This document shows positions 33,519 through 42,768 of a stretch of DNA of 64,000 nt, piece by piece. The position numbers and the translations under genes were made by a program. This stretch comes from Actinacidiphila acidipaludis. GTDB taxonomy: Bacteria; Actinomycetota; Actinomycetes; Streptomycetales; Streptomycetaceae. The notes under the pieces were generated by a model that was not told the origin of the DNA, searched no databases, and worked only from the letters and a program-made list of their open reading frames with translations. Position 1 is the stretch's first letter; every line of letters begins with the position of its first letter. The stretch is taken from contig NZ_JAINZZ010000022.1 of NCBI RefSeq assembly GCF_019890725.1, positions 1-64,000 on the forward strand. Direction: 5' to 3'.

Positions 33519-34913
33519 TCAGCCCTCGGTGACGGTGAAGCCCTGGTCCTTGGCATAGGCGACCATCTGCTGCTGGAACGCGGCGAAGGCCTGCGGCAGG
33601 GTCTCGCTGCCCTTGGTGACCCCGGCGAAGACCGAGGTCCACTTGGTCAGGGCGGCGGTCATGATCGGCGGCCACTGCGGGCTCTGCATGTGCTGGGCTG
33701 CCTGGGCGAACACCTTGTTGGGCGTGTCGGTCCCGGAGATCGGCAGCGTCGTGGCCTGGAACTCGGCGTCGTCGAGCAGCGGGAGATAGCCGGGGAAGGC
33801 CCCGCCGACGCTGCCGCTGAGGATCTTCCACGAGTCGGCGGACGCCCCGAACCACTGCGCGAACTCGGCGGCCTCCTTGGCGTGCGGGGTGCCCTTGACC
33901 ACGACCAGGGTCGAACCGCCCCAGTTGCCGGACTGCTGCTGTCCCGGGGCGACGGTCGGGATCGGCGCGGTACGCCAGTCACCGATCGTCTTCTTGATGC
34001 TGCCCTGCATGCCGACCGGTCCCCACGCCGGGCTCAGCCGGGAGGCGTCGGCGCCGTTGTCGAAGTCCGCCCACTGCGCCGGGGAGAAGTCGGCGGTGGT
34101 GGTGACCTCCTTCCTGTCGATCAGGCCCTGCCAGAAGTTCGCGAAGGCCGTCTGCCGGGCGCCGGTGAAGTGGATGCCGAGTGTGGCCCCGCCCGTGTAG
34201 GAGAACGGGAACGCGCCGTACTGCTGCATCAGGGCCAGCACGTCCTGGGCGCTCACCGGGTCGAAGTTGGTGATCGCGGCCTTGGGGTCGGCGGCGTGCA
34301 GCTTGTCCGCGGCGGTCGCGAACTCCGCCCAGGTGGTGGGCACCTGGACGCTGTGCGCGGCGAACTCCTTCGAGTTGTAGTAGAGGGCGAGCGGTCCGAG
34401 GTCGACGGGCATCGCGTACTGGGCCGAGCCCTGCGTCACCTGTGACCAGGCGACCGGTGCGAAGTCCTTGCGCACCGAGCTGACGCCGTACTGCGACAGG
34501 TCGACCAGGCTCTTGGTGATCACGAACGACGGGACCTCGAGGTACTCGACCTGGGCCACGTCCGGGGTGCCGGACCCGGCCTTCAGCGCGTCCGTGAGCT
34601 TGGTGTACTCGTCACCGGCCGCACCGGCGTTCTCGATCTTCACGCAGATGCCGGGGTGCGTCTGGTTGAACTTCTTCACCGCCAGGTCGTAGCCGGCGGA
34701 CCAGCCCCAGAAGGTCAGCGGCGTCGCGCCGGCCGCGCAGCCGGCGCCTCCGGAGGCCTTGCCGCCGCCGGTGGCGGGCGACGCGCTGCTGCTGTCGGTC
34801 CCCGCACAGGCGGTCAGCAGTGCGGCGGCCAGCACGGCCGCACCGGCGGCCGCGGTCCAGCGGGCCGGCCGGCCGTGCGGCCGGCGCTCCCGGCTGGTGT
34901 GGTGCTCGGACAT
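33519..34913 (-). CDS. Sugar ABC transporter, substrate-binding lipoprotein
   Basis: 464 residues. The signal peptide ends in lipobox LTAC (Cys 36); mature protein is anchored outside the membrane. The body is a family 1 solute-binding protein: TPLTFWGWSAGYDLAVKKFN begins lobe 1, PDVAQVEYLEVPSF and YYNSKEFAAHSVQVPTTWAE follow. It is the first gene of the operon with the two permeases and GH2 enzyme and takes up an oligosaccharide. Regulation is probably by the LacI-type protein through the twin palindromes 260 bases upstream. Confidence 0.93.
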   Translation of the reverse strand: MSEHHTSRERRPHGRPARWTAAAGAAVLAAALLTACAGTDSSSASPATGGGKASGGAGCAAGATPLTFWGWSAGYDLAVKKFNQTHPGICVKIENAGAAGDEYTKLTDALKAGSGTPDVAQVEYLEVPSFVITKSLVDLSQYGVSSVRKDFAPVAWSQVTQGSAQYAMPVDLGPLALYYNSKEFAAHSVQVPTTWAEFATAADKLHAADPKAAITNFDPVSAQDVLALMQQYGAFPFSYTGGATLGIHFTGARQTAFANFWQGLIDRKEVTTTADFSPAQWADFDNGADASRLSPAWGPVGMQGSIKKTIGDWRTAPIPTVAPGQQQSGNWGGSTLVVVKGTPHAKEAAEFAQWFGASADSWKILSGSVGGAFPGYLPLLDDAEFQATTLPISGTDTPNKVFAQAAQHMQSPQWPPIMTAALTKWTSVFAGVTKGSETLPQAFAAFQQQMVAYAKDQGFTVTEG

Positions 34914-35010
34914 GGGTCACTCGTTCCTTTGGTTCAGGACGGGTCGGGTCGGGTGATCGAGCGGGGGGAAGGGCCGGCGGCTCGGGGCGGGCCTTTGGCT
35001 CAGGCGGCGT

Positions 35011-35136
35011 TCAGGCCCCGGCTCGCGCCGGTGCCGCGCCGCACCGCGCGTCTTCCGTCGCCGGACGGGCGGCGGGCGTGTACCGAACGGAGTCGCCGGG
35101 GACCGAAGGGGCAGCGAACAGTGTCCTGTGGTTCAC
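35011..35136 (-). CDS. Candidate leader peptide before the sugar-uptake operon
   Basis: 41 codons from GTG 35136 to TGA 35011, with AAGGAG 6 bases upstream, begins MNHRTLFAAPSVPGDS. It would be the first reading frame on a transcript starting near the twin operators and ends 98 bases before the binding-protein start. No family is recognised and the composition (Ala, Arg, Pro) is what GC-rich DNA gives by chance, so the ribosome site is the only support. Confidence 0.25.
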   Translation of the reverse strand: MNHRTLFAAPSVPGDSVRYTPAARPATEDARCGAAPARAGA

Positions 35137-35172
35137 GGACGACTCCTTGCCGAAGAGCTGCAGGCAGAAGCA

Positions 35173-35224
35173 TTGCAACGTTGAAATGAGCGGAGGTGCC
35201 AGTCGCTTTGCAACGTTGAAATGA
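35173..35224 (-). promoter_or_regulatory. Twin operators with CAACGTTG core
   Basis: The 17-bp sequence TTGCAACGTTGAAATGA occurs at 35173-35189 and exactly again at 35208-35224, 35 bases apart. Each has the self-complementary centre CAACGTTG, the typical shape of a LacI-family operator with a central CG. They lie upstream of the sugar-uptake operon (minus strand), whose cluster encodes a LacI-type repressor. The gap 34914-35330 otherwise holds the small candidate leader peptide and one terminator. Confidence 0.75.
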
Positions 35225-35277
35225 TGCGGCGCACGCTACCCCTCGCCCAGGCGGCGCACAAGCCCCCGGTCGCACAA

Positions 35278-35318
35278 CGTGAGCGCCGAGCCCCCCGACG
35301 GGGGACTCGGCGCTCACG
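35278..35318 (-). terminator. Terminator after the GH43 gene
   Basis: CGTGAGCGCCGAG (35278-35290) pairs perfectly with CTCGGCGCTCACG (35306-35318); inside, CCCCC and GGGGG extend the stem past one unpaired base. It lies 13 bases beyond the GH43 stop. Confidence 0.8.
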
Positions 35319-35330
35319 GCCGACGCGGCG

Positions 35331-36413
35331 TCACTCGAAGAACTTCAGGCCCCACCCGCTGTTGCTGGTGGCGCCCGGGACGTTCGCCCGGGTGTAGGTC
35401 GTGTTGCCCCACCAGCAGAAACTGCCCGTGAACCAGTAGCGGTTGGACCAGGAGTACGGCGTTCCCTTGGGGACCGCGGTGAACATCAGCGGGAACTTCG
35501 GCCCGGCGGGCGGGCTGGTGCCGATGTCGCCGTCGAGCAGTACGAAGCTGTGGCTGCCCGGGCCGTCGACGTAGAGGGTCGGGTCCCAGCCCGGCATCAT
35601 CGTGGCCGCGTGGGAGCCGAACAGGCAGCCGTTCGACTTGTACCAGTCCCAGACGTAGGTGGGGTCGCCGCCGGACCGCAGTCGCAGATCGGCCATGCAG
35701 TACTGGTCGCTCCAGCTTCCGTTGGCCGAGTACACGATGTGGAGCTGGCCGTCGGGGTCCTTGATGGCCGCCGGCGCCTCGTTGATGTACGGGTTGCCCA
35801 CCACCCGCTCCCAGCTCTCGCGCGGCTGCGAGATGATGTACCGCGCTCCGGTCGGCGTGGTGGGGCTGCTCATCCGGGCGACGTAGAGGTTCTGCTCGAC
35901 GTTGGTGTCGCCCGCCCAGCCCGACCAGACGAACCACCGCTGCCCGTTGAAGGTGAACATGGTGCCGTCGATGGCCCACTTGTCGTCCGGCAGGGCGAGC
36001 TCGGTCTCGGCGCCGTAGCCGCTGTCGGCGGTGGCGGAGCTGATCACGTACATCCGGTGGGCCGATCCGGTGCCGGACGTGAAGTAGATGTAGTAACGGC
36101 CGCCGTCCACCACGATCTCCGGGGCCCACACCTCCCCGCGGCCCTTGGTGTCCGACCAGACCTTGTGGGAGGCCGCCGCACCGAGGCCGCCGGGGGAGGA
36201 GGCCTCCCGTACGGCGATGCCGCCGCCGGAGGACTCCGCGCTGATGTAGGTGCCGCCGACTCTGATCACGCTCGGGTCCGCGTTGTGGATGGTGGTCTGT
36301 GACGCCTGGGCGGGCACCGGGCACAACACCGCCGGCACGGCGGTCAACGCGCCGGCCAGAATCAGGGCCAGGGCGCCGCGGGTGTCCGGACGCAAGGACC
36401 GTTTGCTTTCCAC
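35331..36413 (-). CDS. Secreted glycoside hydrolase, family 43-like
   Basis: About 360 residues. Start placed at GTG 36413 (GGTGG 5 bases upstream); GTG 36431 is possible. The signal peptide is LALILAGALTAVPAVLCPVPAQA. The five-bladed propeller shows HNADPSVIRVGGTYI (Asp, the usual base), WAPEIVVDGGRYYIYFTSG, KWAIDGTMF (second Asp) and NEAPAAIKDPDG (Glu, the acid). Family 43 enzymes cut arabinan, xylan or galactan side chains. It acts outside the cell and would feed the uptake operon downstream. Two pairs of Cys and many Trp suggest a stable extracellular fold. Confidence 0.85.
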   Translation of the reverse strand: MESKRSLRPDTRGALALILAGALTAVPAVLCPVPAQASQTTIHNADPSVIRVGGTYISAESSGGGIAVREASSPGGLGAAASHKVWSDTKGRGEVWAPEIVVDGGRYYIYFTSGTGSAHRMYVISSATADSGYGAETELALPDDKWAIDGTMFTFNGQRWFVWSGWAGDTNVEQNLYVARMSSPTTPTGARYIISQPRESWERVVGNPYINEAPAAIKDPDGQLHIVYSANGSWSDQYCMADLRLRSGGDPTYVWDWYKSNGCLFGSHAATMMPGWDPTLYVDGPGSHSFVLLDGDIGTSPPAGPKFPLMFTAVPKGTPYSWSNRYWFTGSFCWWGNTTYTRANVPGATSNSGWGLKFFE

Positions 36414-36689
36414 CGTTTCCACCACTTTCACACAGGGGTCAACGCCGGCCGAACCACATTCCCACAGGATCCCGAGTCGCTGTGGACATGGCAATCGCGC
36501 CTTCCCTGTGTGCTCCGGACGGCTCCTGAGTGTGCGTCAACCGGCAGTGCCCGTTTGGGCCAAGGCTCGGGAAAGGTCGGATCTCCGGGGCGAAAACTCC
36601 GGGGCAGGCCTAGGAAGATCGGGGGTTGTCCCCGTACATTCATGGGACGTCTCACCCGATCACTGTTGCCCGCCGTCTGGAGAACTCAT

Positions 36690-39305
36690 ATGCGCAGGGC
36701 TGTTTTCGCATGCCTTGTGGCCGTCGCCGCCGCCACCTTCGGGGTGTCGGGCGGACTGCCGGCCGAGGCCGCTTCGCATACCGACGTGCTGCATGTCGCA
36801 CCCGACGGCCACGGCACGGCCTGCACCACGCAGAGTCCGTGCGCGCTGGACACCGCACGGGACCAGGCGAGGAAGCTCGTTCCCGGAGCAGCCGGGGACG
36901 TCGCCGTCGAACTCCAGGGCGGGACCTACCGGTTGACCGGCCCGTTCCGGCTCGGCGTCCAGGACTCCGGCCGGCCCGGCCACCCGGTGGTCTACCGTGC
37001 GGCCGCCGGACAGACGCCGGTGCTCACCGGAGCCGTCCGGGTCACCGGGTTCACGCGGGTCGACGCCGCCAAGAACATCTACCGCGCCAAGGTGCCCGCG
37101 GGCACGGCCGCCCGCGAACTGTTCGTCGACGGCGTGCGGGCGGACCGCGACCGCGGTACGCGTGACCCCTCCGGCTTCAGTGTCACCGCCACCGGGTTCA
37201 CCACGGCCGACGCATCGTACACCCGGTGGACCGATCCCGCCCACGTCGAGGTGGTCCGCGACAGCGGCTGGAAGCAGATGCGCTGCCCGCTGGCCTCCAT
37301 CACGCCCTCGGCGTCCGGCGGTTCCGACCTGACCGTCGACCCCGCGTGCTGGAACAGCAACCACACCTCGGTGCCCCACCCGGGCTTCCCGTTCAACGGC
37401 GCGGGCCTGCCCACCCTCGACGGCATCACCTGGCTGGAGAACGCCTACCAGCTCCTCGGCACGCCCGGCCAGTTCTGGATCGACCAGAACGCCGGCTACC
37501 TGTACTACGTGCCCCGGCCCGGCGAGGACCTGGCCAAGGCCGACGTCGAACTGCCCCAGGCGCAGCAGCTGGTGGACGTCTCCGGCACACCGGGCCACCT
37601 CGCACCGCTGAACGACACCGACTGGCGCGCGGTCTACACCGGCTCGTGGGGATACTCCGGCGGCCGGCCCCTCGGCGACCTGAACGCCGATGTGCACTAC
37701 ACCTCGGCCGACGGCGACGCCGTCAGCTACACCTTCGACGGCACCGGCATCCAGATGCTCTCGGAGACCAACGACGACGAGGGCAGTGCGGACGTCTACG
37801 TCGACGGCAGGAAGGTCTCCACGGTCTCCGGCAACGGCCCCGTGCGGCTCGCCCAGCAGGCCATGGTCTCGGTCACCGGCCTGGCCAAGGGCACCCACAC
37901 CCTGCGTGTGGTCAAGACCGGCGGGACGTATCTGCTGGTGGACGGCTTCACGGTGATCCCGGACGCGGTCACGCCGGTGCACGACATCACCTTCTCCGGC
38001 CTCACCTTCACGGGCACCGCGTGGACCGCCCCCAGCGCCGCGGGCTACATCGACAACCAGGCCGGCGTGCTCTGGGACCCGACCACGCGCACCCCTACGC
38101 GCATCCCGGCCGCCCTGCAGGTGCACCGCGGGCAGCGCATCACCTTCGACGGCGACACCGTCGCGCACACCGGCACCAGCGGCATCGACCTGGCCGACCA
38201 GACCCAGGACTCCGCGGTCACCGGGAGCACGATCAGCGACACCGCCGGCACCGGCGTCGCCATCGGCGAGGTCGACGACTACTACCAGACCGATCCGGCC
38301 CTGATGACCAGCGGCAACACGGTCTCCCGGAGCGTCGTGCGGTTCCCCGGCCAGGAGTACGCCGACGCGGTCGGGATCTGGGTCGGGTACAGCCGCGGCA
38401 CGACGCTGTCGCACAACGACGTCGGCTACACGCCGTACTCCGGCATCTCCATCGGCTGGGGATGGGGCTGGGCCTCGGACTGCACCCTCCAGGCCAAGCA
38501 GGGCCTGTCCACCCCGTGCGCGCACGGCACCAGCTACGCGGGTGACGAGCACATCGTCGGCAACCACGTGCACAGCGTCATGGGCGCGCTGTTCGACGGC
38601 GGGCCGATCTACACCCTCGGCGGCCTGTCGTCGCCGTCGGAGTTCACCGGGAACGTGCTCGCCGAGTGCATCGACGGATGCAACATGATCTACCACGACG
38701 AGGGCAGCTCGCAGTGGAACACCCATGACAACCTGGTGCGTTACGGCAACGGCTCGCTGTGGGTGAACCTGTGGACGCCGAGCATCCACGACGACGCGAT
38801 CCACGACAACTGGTCCGACACCGCCGCCTACAACAACAACGGCACGAACATCTCCTTCCAGCAGGCCACGGTCGTCGACGACGGGAACTGGCCCGCCGCC
38901 GCCCAGGCGATCATCGCCGCCGCGGGACCGGGCACCCCGCCCGGAGCGGTGGCCGACGACGACGACCTGCGGGTGTCCTACAGCGGCAGCTGGTCGTCCA
39001 GCGGATCACGCGGCGTCGGCGATCTCGACAACGGCGTGCACTACGCCCAGCACGACGGCGCCTCCGCCACGATCAGCTTCACCGGCACCGGCGTCGGCTT
39101 CCTCACCGAGACCAACTCCGACGAGGGCGACATCGGCATCACCCTCGACGGTGTCGCCAAGGGCACGGTCAGCGCGGCCACTCCCGAGCGCCACGCCCAG
39201 CAGAAGCTCTGGTCCGTCTCCGGTCTGACCGACGGCCCGCACACGCTGACGGTGACCAAACTCAGCGGCTCCTACCTCCTCGTCGACGGATTCACGCTGA
39301 GCTGA
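36690..39305 (+). CDS. Secreted right-handed beta-helix protein with two copies of a C-terminal-type domain
   Basis: 871 residues from ATG 36690 (GGAG 7 bases upstream) with a signal peptide cut near PAEA-AS. Residues ~30-305 and ~425-740 make the parallel beta-helix (DTARDQARKL, then HNDVGYTPYSGISIGWGWGW, NHVHSVMGALFDGGPIYTLGG), the fold of pectate lyases and several glycosidases. A domain of ~110 residues is inserted at ~308-421 and repeated at ~757-871: both start with YTGSW/YSGSW, share GVGDL/PLGDL, FTGTGVGFLTETNSDEG-like strands and end YLLVDGFT. Such domains look like carbohydrate-binding jelly rolls. The enzyme activity is not evident. Neighbouring GH43 and SGNH genes suggest a plant-polysaccharide target. 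Confidence 0.85.
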   Translation: MRRAVFACLVAVAAATFGVSGGLPAEAASHTDVLHVAPDGHGTACTTQSPCALDTARDQARKLVPGAAGDVAVELQGGTYRLTGPFRLGVQDSGRPGHPVVYRAAAGQTPVLTGAVRVTGFTRVDAAKNIYRAKVPAGTAARELFVDGVRADRDRGTRDPSGFSVTATGFTTADASYTRWTDPAHVEVVRDSGWKQMRCPLASITPSASGGSDLTVDPACWNSNHTSVPHPGFPFNGAGLPTLDGITWLENAYQLLGTPGQFWIDQNAGYLYYVPRPGEDLAKADVELPQAQQLVDVSGTPGHLAPLNDTDWRAVYTGSWGYSGGRPLGDLNADVHYTSADGDAVSYTFDGTGIQMLSETNDDEGSADVYVDGRKVSTVSGNGPVRLAQQAMVSVTGLAKGTHTLRVVKTGGTYLLVDGFTVIPDAVTPVHDITFSGLTFTGTAWTAPSAAGYIDNQAGVLWDPTTRTPTRIPAALQVHRGQRITFDGDTVAHTGTSGIDLADQTQDSAVTGSTISDTAGTGVAIGEVDDYYQTDPALMTSGNTVSRSVVRFPGQEYADAVGIWVGYSRGTTLSHNDVGYTPYSGISIGWGWGWASDCTLQAKQGLSTPCAHGTSYAGDEHIVGNHVHSVMGALFDGGPIYTLGGLSSPSEFTGNVLAECIDGCNMIYHDEGSSQWNTHDNLVRYGNGSLWVNLWTPSIHDDAIHDNWSDTAAYNNNGTNISFQQATVVDDGNWPAAAQAIIAAAGPGTPPGAVADDDDLRVSYSGSWSSSGSRGVGDLDNGVHYAQHDGASATISFTGTGVGFLTETNSDEGDIGITLDGVAKGTVSAATPERHAQQKLWSVSGLTDGPHTLTVTKLSGSYLLVDGFTLS

Positions 39306-39336
39306 CGCTCCGTCACCAGCCGAAGAAAGGCAGAGA

Positions 39337-40596
39337 ATGTTCCTCGTCAACAAGCGGACGATGCCGGTGCTGGCGGCGGTCACCGCGGCCGTGGCCGCCC
39401 TGCTCGTCGCCGCACCCGCCGCACCCGCCGCGCCCGCGGCGGCAGGTGCGACCGCCGAGCAGGCGCAGGCCCCGAACGGCCCGCGCGTGGCGGCCTGGTC
39501 GCCGAGCATGACCATCGGCGGGCCGGCCTTCGACAACCGGACCCTGCGCATGGTCGTCCACTCCAGCGTCAGCGGGCACGGACTGCGCATCCACCTGTCG
39601 AACCTGCGCGGCACCACCCCGCTCACCGTCGGGGCGGCGAACGTGGCCGACCAGGCGGACCGCGCCACCGCCGCGCCCGGCACGCAGCACGCGGTCACCT
39701 TCGGCCACCACGCGTCGGTGACCATCGCCGCCGGAGCCGAGGTCGTCAGCGACCCGGTTCCGATGACGGTCAGCGCCGACCAGAACGTCCTCGTCAGCGT
39801 CTACCTGCCGGACGCCACCAGTTCCGCGACCTGGCACTCCGACGCGTTCGACACCACGTACGTGTCCTCCGCGGGCGACCACACGGCCGAGGCCGGCGAC
39901 GGGAGTTACGTCGCGGCGACCACCTCCTGGTACTACCTCTCCGGGCTGGACGTCATCTCACCCGACGCCCGCGGCACCGTCGTGGCGTTCGGTGACTCCA
40001 TCACCGACGGGTACAACACCCCGACGGGGGCGTACCGGCGCTGGCCCGACGACCTGGCCAGGAGGCTGGCCGGCACCCGGCCGATGGGCGTGGTGGACGC
40101 CGGCATCGGCGGCAACCGCGTGCTCACCGACGTGCCGAACATCTGGCAGGGCGTCAGCGCCACGAAGCGGTTCGCCCACGACGCCCTCGGCCAGCCCGGC
40201 GTCCGGGACGTGATCCTGCTCGAAGGCATCAACGACATCGGCAACAACGCCCGCCCGGGCGGCGGCCCGCTCACCGCCCAGGACCTGATCGACGGCTATC
40301 GCACCCTGATCGGCCAGGCGCACGCCGCCGGGGTCCGGATCATCGGCGGAACCCTGCTGCCGGACAGGGGCAACGGCTACTACAGCGACTCGGCCGAGGC
40401 CCTCCGCCAGTCGGTCAACACCTGGATCCGCACCGGTGGAGCCTTCGACGGGGTCGTCGACTTCGACCAAGCCGTCGCCGACCCGACCGACCCCACCTCC
40501 CTCGACCCCCGCTACGACTCCGGCGACCACCTCCACCCGAACGCGGCCGGCATGCAGGCGATGGCCGACGCCGTCGACCTCGGACTGCTGCACTGA
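39337..40596 (+). CDS. Secreted SGNH/GDSL hydrolase
   Basis: 419 residues from ATG 39337 (AAAGG 6 bases upstream); signal peptide at about 1-35. An N-terminal beta domain (~50-200) comes before the SGNH fold: block I VVAFGDSITDGY (Ser near 220), block II IGGNRVL (Gly), block III GINDIG (Asn near 299), block V DHLHPN (Asp/His near 395-400). These enzymes remove acetyl or other ester groups from polysaccharides or lipids. It lies 31 bases after the beta-helix gene, probably in the same transcript, and ends in a strong terminator. Confidence 0.92.
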   Translation: MFLVNKRTMPVLAAVTAAVAALLVAAPAAPAAPAAAGATAEQAQAPNGPRVAAWSPSMTIGGPAFDNRTLRMVVHSSVSGHGLRIHLSNLRGTTPLTVGAANVADQADRATAAPGTQHAVTFGHHASVTIAAGAEVVSDPVPMTVSADQNVLVSVYLPDATSSATWHSDAFDTTYVSSAGDHTAEAGDGSYVAATTSWYYLSGLDVISPDARGTVVAFGDSITDGYNTPTGAYRRWPDDLARRLAGTRPMGVVDAGIGGNRVLTDVPNIWQGVSATKRFAHDALGQPGVRDVILLEGINDIGNNARPGGGPLTAQDLIDGYRTLIGQAHAAGVRIIGGTLLPDRGNGYYSDSAEALRQSVNTWIRTGGAFDGVVDFDQAVADPTDPTSLDPRYDSGDHLHPNAAGMQAMADAVDLGLLH

Positions 40597-40601
40597 CGGC
40601 G

Positions 40602-40638
40602 GGTGCCCGCGGGAGAGGATCCCTCTCCCGCGGGCACC
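40602..40638. terminator. Strong bidirectional terminator
   Basis: A perfect 17-bp stem (40602-40618 with 40622-40638) with a 3-base loop sits between the SGNH gene (plus, stop 40596) and the TDT transporter gene (minus, stop 40670). Confidence 0.85.
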
Positions 40639-40669
40639 ACCCGGACGGCACCATCCCGAACCGCCGGGC

Positions 40670-41953
40670 TCAGTCGCGCGGACGGCGGTGTGCCGCCCGG
40701 CCCGTGTGCGCCGCCGCGTGGGCCAGCGAGCGGGCGGACACCGCCGACCAGGCGCCGATCAGCAGCATGTACAGGGCGACCGCCAAACCCGAGAACATCT
40801 GCGAGCCCGTGCGGGCGGCCAGGGCACTCGTCCCGGTGACGAAGGCGCCGAGCGGGAAGATGAACGACCACCAGGTCGGTGCGAACGGCAGCCGCCCCGC
40901 CCGGAACTCCCGTACCGTCAGCGCCGCGGCGAGCGTGAGCCACAGCGCCGCGAAACCCCACACCCCCAGTCCGCCCAGCAGCGCCACGGCTGCCGCACCG
41001 CGGGCGGACGAAGTGGGCAGCACGCCGGGAGCGACGCCGGCCAGCACGCCCAGCGCCGTCACCATCTGGCCCAGCGCCCCCAGCCCGATCCACACCGTGG
41101 GCACCACCGCGCCCGTCGGCGCCTCGTGGTGCACCATCCGGCTGTAGAGCATCGCGAGCACCAGCAGGACCGTCACCACACCGAGCCCGAACAGCGCGTA
41201 GCAGCCACTGAGCAGCGCCAGCCGCGCCTGGCCGGCGGGCGCGTGCGGGACCAGCAGGGCACCGGTCGTCGCCGAGACCAGCGCCGGCACCACCGGCATC
41301 AGCCAGCCGCCGAACGCCGCGTCGGGCCCGAAGCGGTGCCGCGTCACCATGACGTACGGCACCGTGCAGGCGGTGACGATGCCCAGCGCGGTTCCCAGCG
41401 ACCACAGGCCCCAGTCGACGTCCAGCGCGGCCCGCGCCCCGATCACCGGCCGGCCGAGCTGCAGCGCCCCCGCGCCGACGGTCATCAGGGCCATCGCCGG
41501 GGCGCCGAAGAACTGCATCTGCATCGGGTCCGCGGTGTGCTGCCGCAGTGCCCGCTGCCGGAGGTAGCCGACCGTCAGCGTGACGAGCAGCAGTGCGGCC
41601 GCCACCCAGACGACCCTGGCCGCGGCATGCAGCCAGGGAGAACTCCCCGGCAGGGTGACCGCCGCGTTGGCGACGATCCCGGTTCCCATGACGGCCGCGA
41701 ACCACCCGGGGACGAGCAACGGGCGGACGGGTGCGGTGGTGGCTCCTGCCGTGGCCGCCGCGTGCCGGACGACGCGTCCGCCGCCTGGGGGAGCGGGCTG
41801 TGCGGCGTCCTCGAGGGGAACGGCTCCGGTACTGCTGGGCTGGGATGACACGGTGTGGGCGGTCTCTTTCTCGTCGGGCGGAACAGGGCGGGGAAGAGGG
41901 GAGAGGGCTTCGGGCGGGGGGTCGTGCGGCCGCTCGGGCACGGCATCGCTCAC
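40670..41953 (-). CDS. TDT-family transporter (TehA/Mae1/SLAC1 type)
   Basis: 427 residues. A Pro/Ala-rich cytoplasmic tail (about 1-75) is followed by ten membrane helices. PGWFAAVMGTGIVAN starts the first, and APTWWSFIFPLGAFVTGT near the end is a signature of the tellurite-resistance/dicarboxylate transporter family, whose members move anions such as malate, sulfite or chloride. The sequence does not show the substrate. It follows the DUF6884-like gene by 28 bases and is probably co-transcribed with it. Confidence 0.9.
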   Translation of the reverse strand: MSDAVPERPHDPPPEALSPLPRPVPPDEKETAHTVSSQPSSTGAVPLEDAAQPAPPGGGRVVRHAAATAGATTAPVRPLLVPGWFAAVMGTGIVANAAVTLPGSSPWLHAAARVVWVAAALLLVTLTVGYLRQRALRQHTADPMQMQFFGAPAMALMTVGAGALQLGRPVIGARAALDVDWGLWSLGTALGIVTACTVPYVMVTRHRFGPDAAFGGWLMPVVPALVSATTGALLVPHAPAGQARLALLSGCYALFGLGVVTVLLVLAMLYSRMVHHEAPTGAVVPTVWIGLGALGQMVTALGVLAGVAPGVLPTSSARGAAAVALLGGLGVWGFAALWLTLAAALTVREFRAGRLPFAPTWWSFIFPLGAFVTGTSALAARTGSQMFSGLAVALYMLLIGAWSAVSARSLAHAAAHTGRAAHRRPRD

Positions 41954-41981
41954 CGTCCCCGGCCTCGCGGCCGGCGGGCCG

Positions 41982-42437
41982 TCACAGCCAGGAGCCGGGA
42001 TCGGCCGAGCGGGCCATGGCCGAGAGCCGGGCGATCTGTTCGCCCATGCCGCGCGTCCCGTTCAGCGGGGTTCGCGCGTGCGGCCACACGGCGGCGACCA
42101 GGGCGACATGGCGGGCGCCTCCGAGGGCGACCACCGGGTCGAGTTCGGCGATGCCACGTCGTACCGCCTGGTCCCGCAGGACATCCGCGGTCACCGAGCC
42201 CTCGGCGCCGTGCGCGGTGTCGTAGGGCTCGATCTCGTCGTCGAGGCCGAGGAGGCCGTGGCGGGCGGACAGGATCAGCAGGTGGTCCGGCCGCAGCGCC
42301 TCCGCGGCCCTCCGGCAGGCCCGGTGGTACGACCCGATGTACAGGTCCGCCGCGCGTGCGCGGTGGTCCAGCTTGCGTGCCCCGCAGGGGATCACGATCA
42401 GCTCGGGGAACCCGACGGTGTGCTCGTCCGGGGTCAT
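41982..42437 (-). CDS. DUF6884-like protein
   Basis: 151 residues, ATG 42437 with GGAGG 7 bases upstream. The start ELIVIPCGARKLDHRARAADLYIGSYHR and the middle LLILSARHGLLGLDDEIEPYD match the DUF6884-type pattern (Cys-Gly-x-x-Lys, Ala-x-x-Leu-Tyr, Ser-Ala-x-His-Gly). Such proteins occur singly in actinobacteria and phages; the fold recalls YaaA/uracil-DNA-glycosylase-like families, function unproven. It may be the first gene of a two-gene operon with the transporter. Confidence 0.8.
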   Translation of the reverse strand: MTPDEHTVGFPELIVIPCGARKLDHRARAADLYIGSYHRACRRAAEALRPDHLLILSARHGLLGLDDEIEPYDTAHGAEGSVTADVLRDQAVRRGIAELDPVVALGGARHVALVAAVWPHARTPLNGTRGMGEQIARLSAMARSADPGSWL

Positions 42438-42768
42438 GCGGATACCTCCAGGTGTTCGTGCGGTCGGAGGTGGCCAACACCGCGCGGCGCGGTGGGCATG
42501 GCCGTATCCGGGGACACGCGGCCCTCACATCCGGACATGCCGCGGGCTGCTGTCCGCCGATGCGTGCCGGCCCCGCCCCGGTGTCCCGATCTGCCGCCTG
42601 CCTGGCCGTCCGGGACGGTCCGCGGGCCGTCGCGGCTGCCTAGCCTCGAAGCTGCCGACCGGGCGGACGTCCTCGTCACCGGGGACCGTTCCGCCTCGGC
42701 GCCGGGCGGCCGCCCACGCTGTGACCGCCCGGGAGTGTCTCCCAGGACGAAAGAAGGCGTCGTACGCC
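42438..42768. other. Divergent gap without a gene
   Basis: 331 bases between the DUF6884-like gene (minus) and the E1 gene (plus). A TAGCCT at 42641-42646 is a possible -10 box for the plus gene, without a convincing -35 box. No repeat, palindrome or small protein with a ribosome site was found. Confidence 0.4.
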
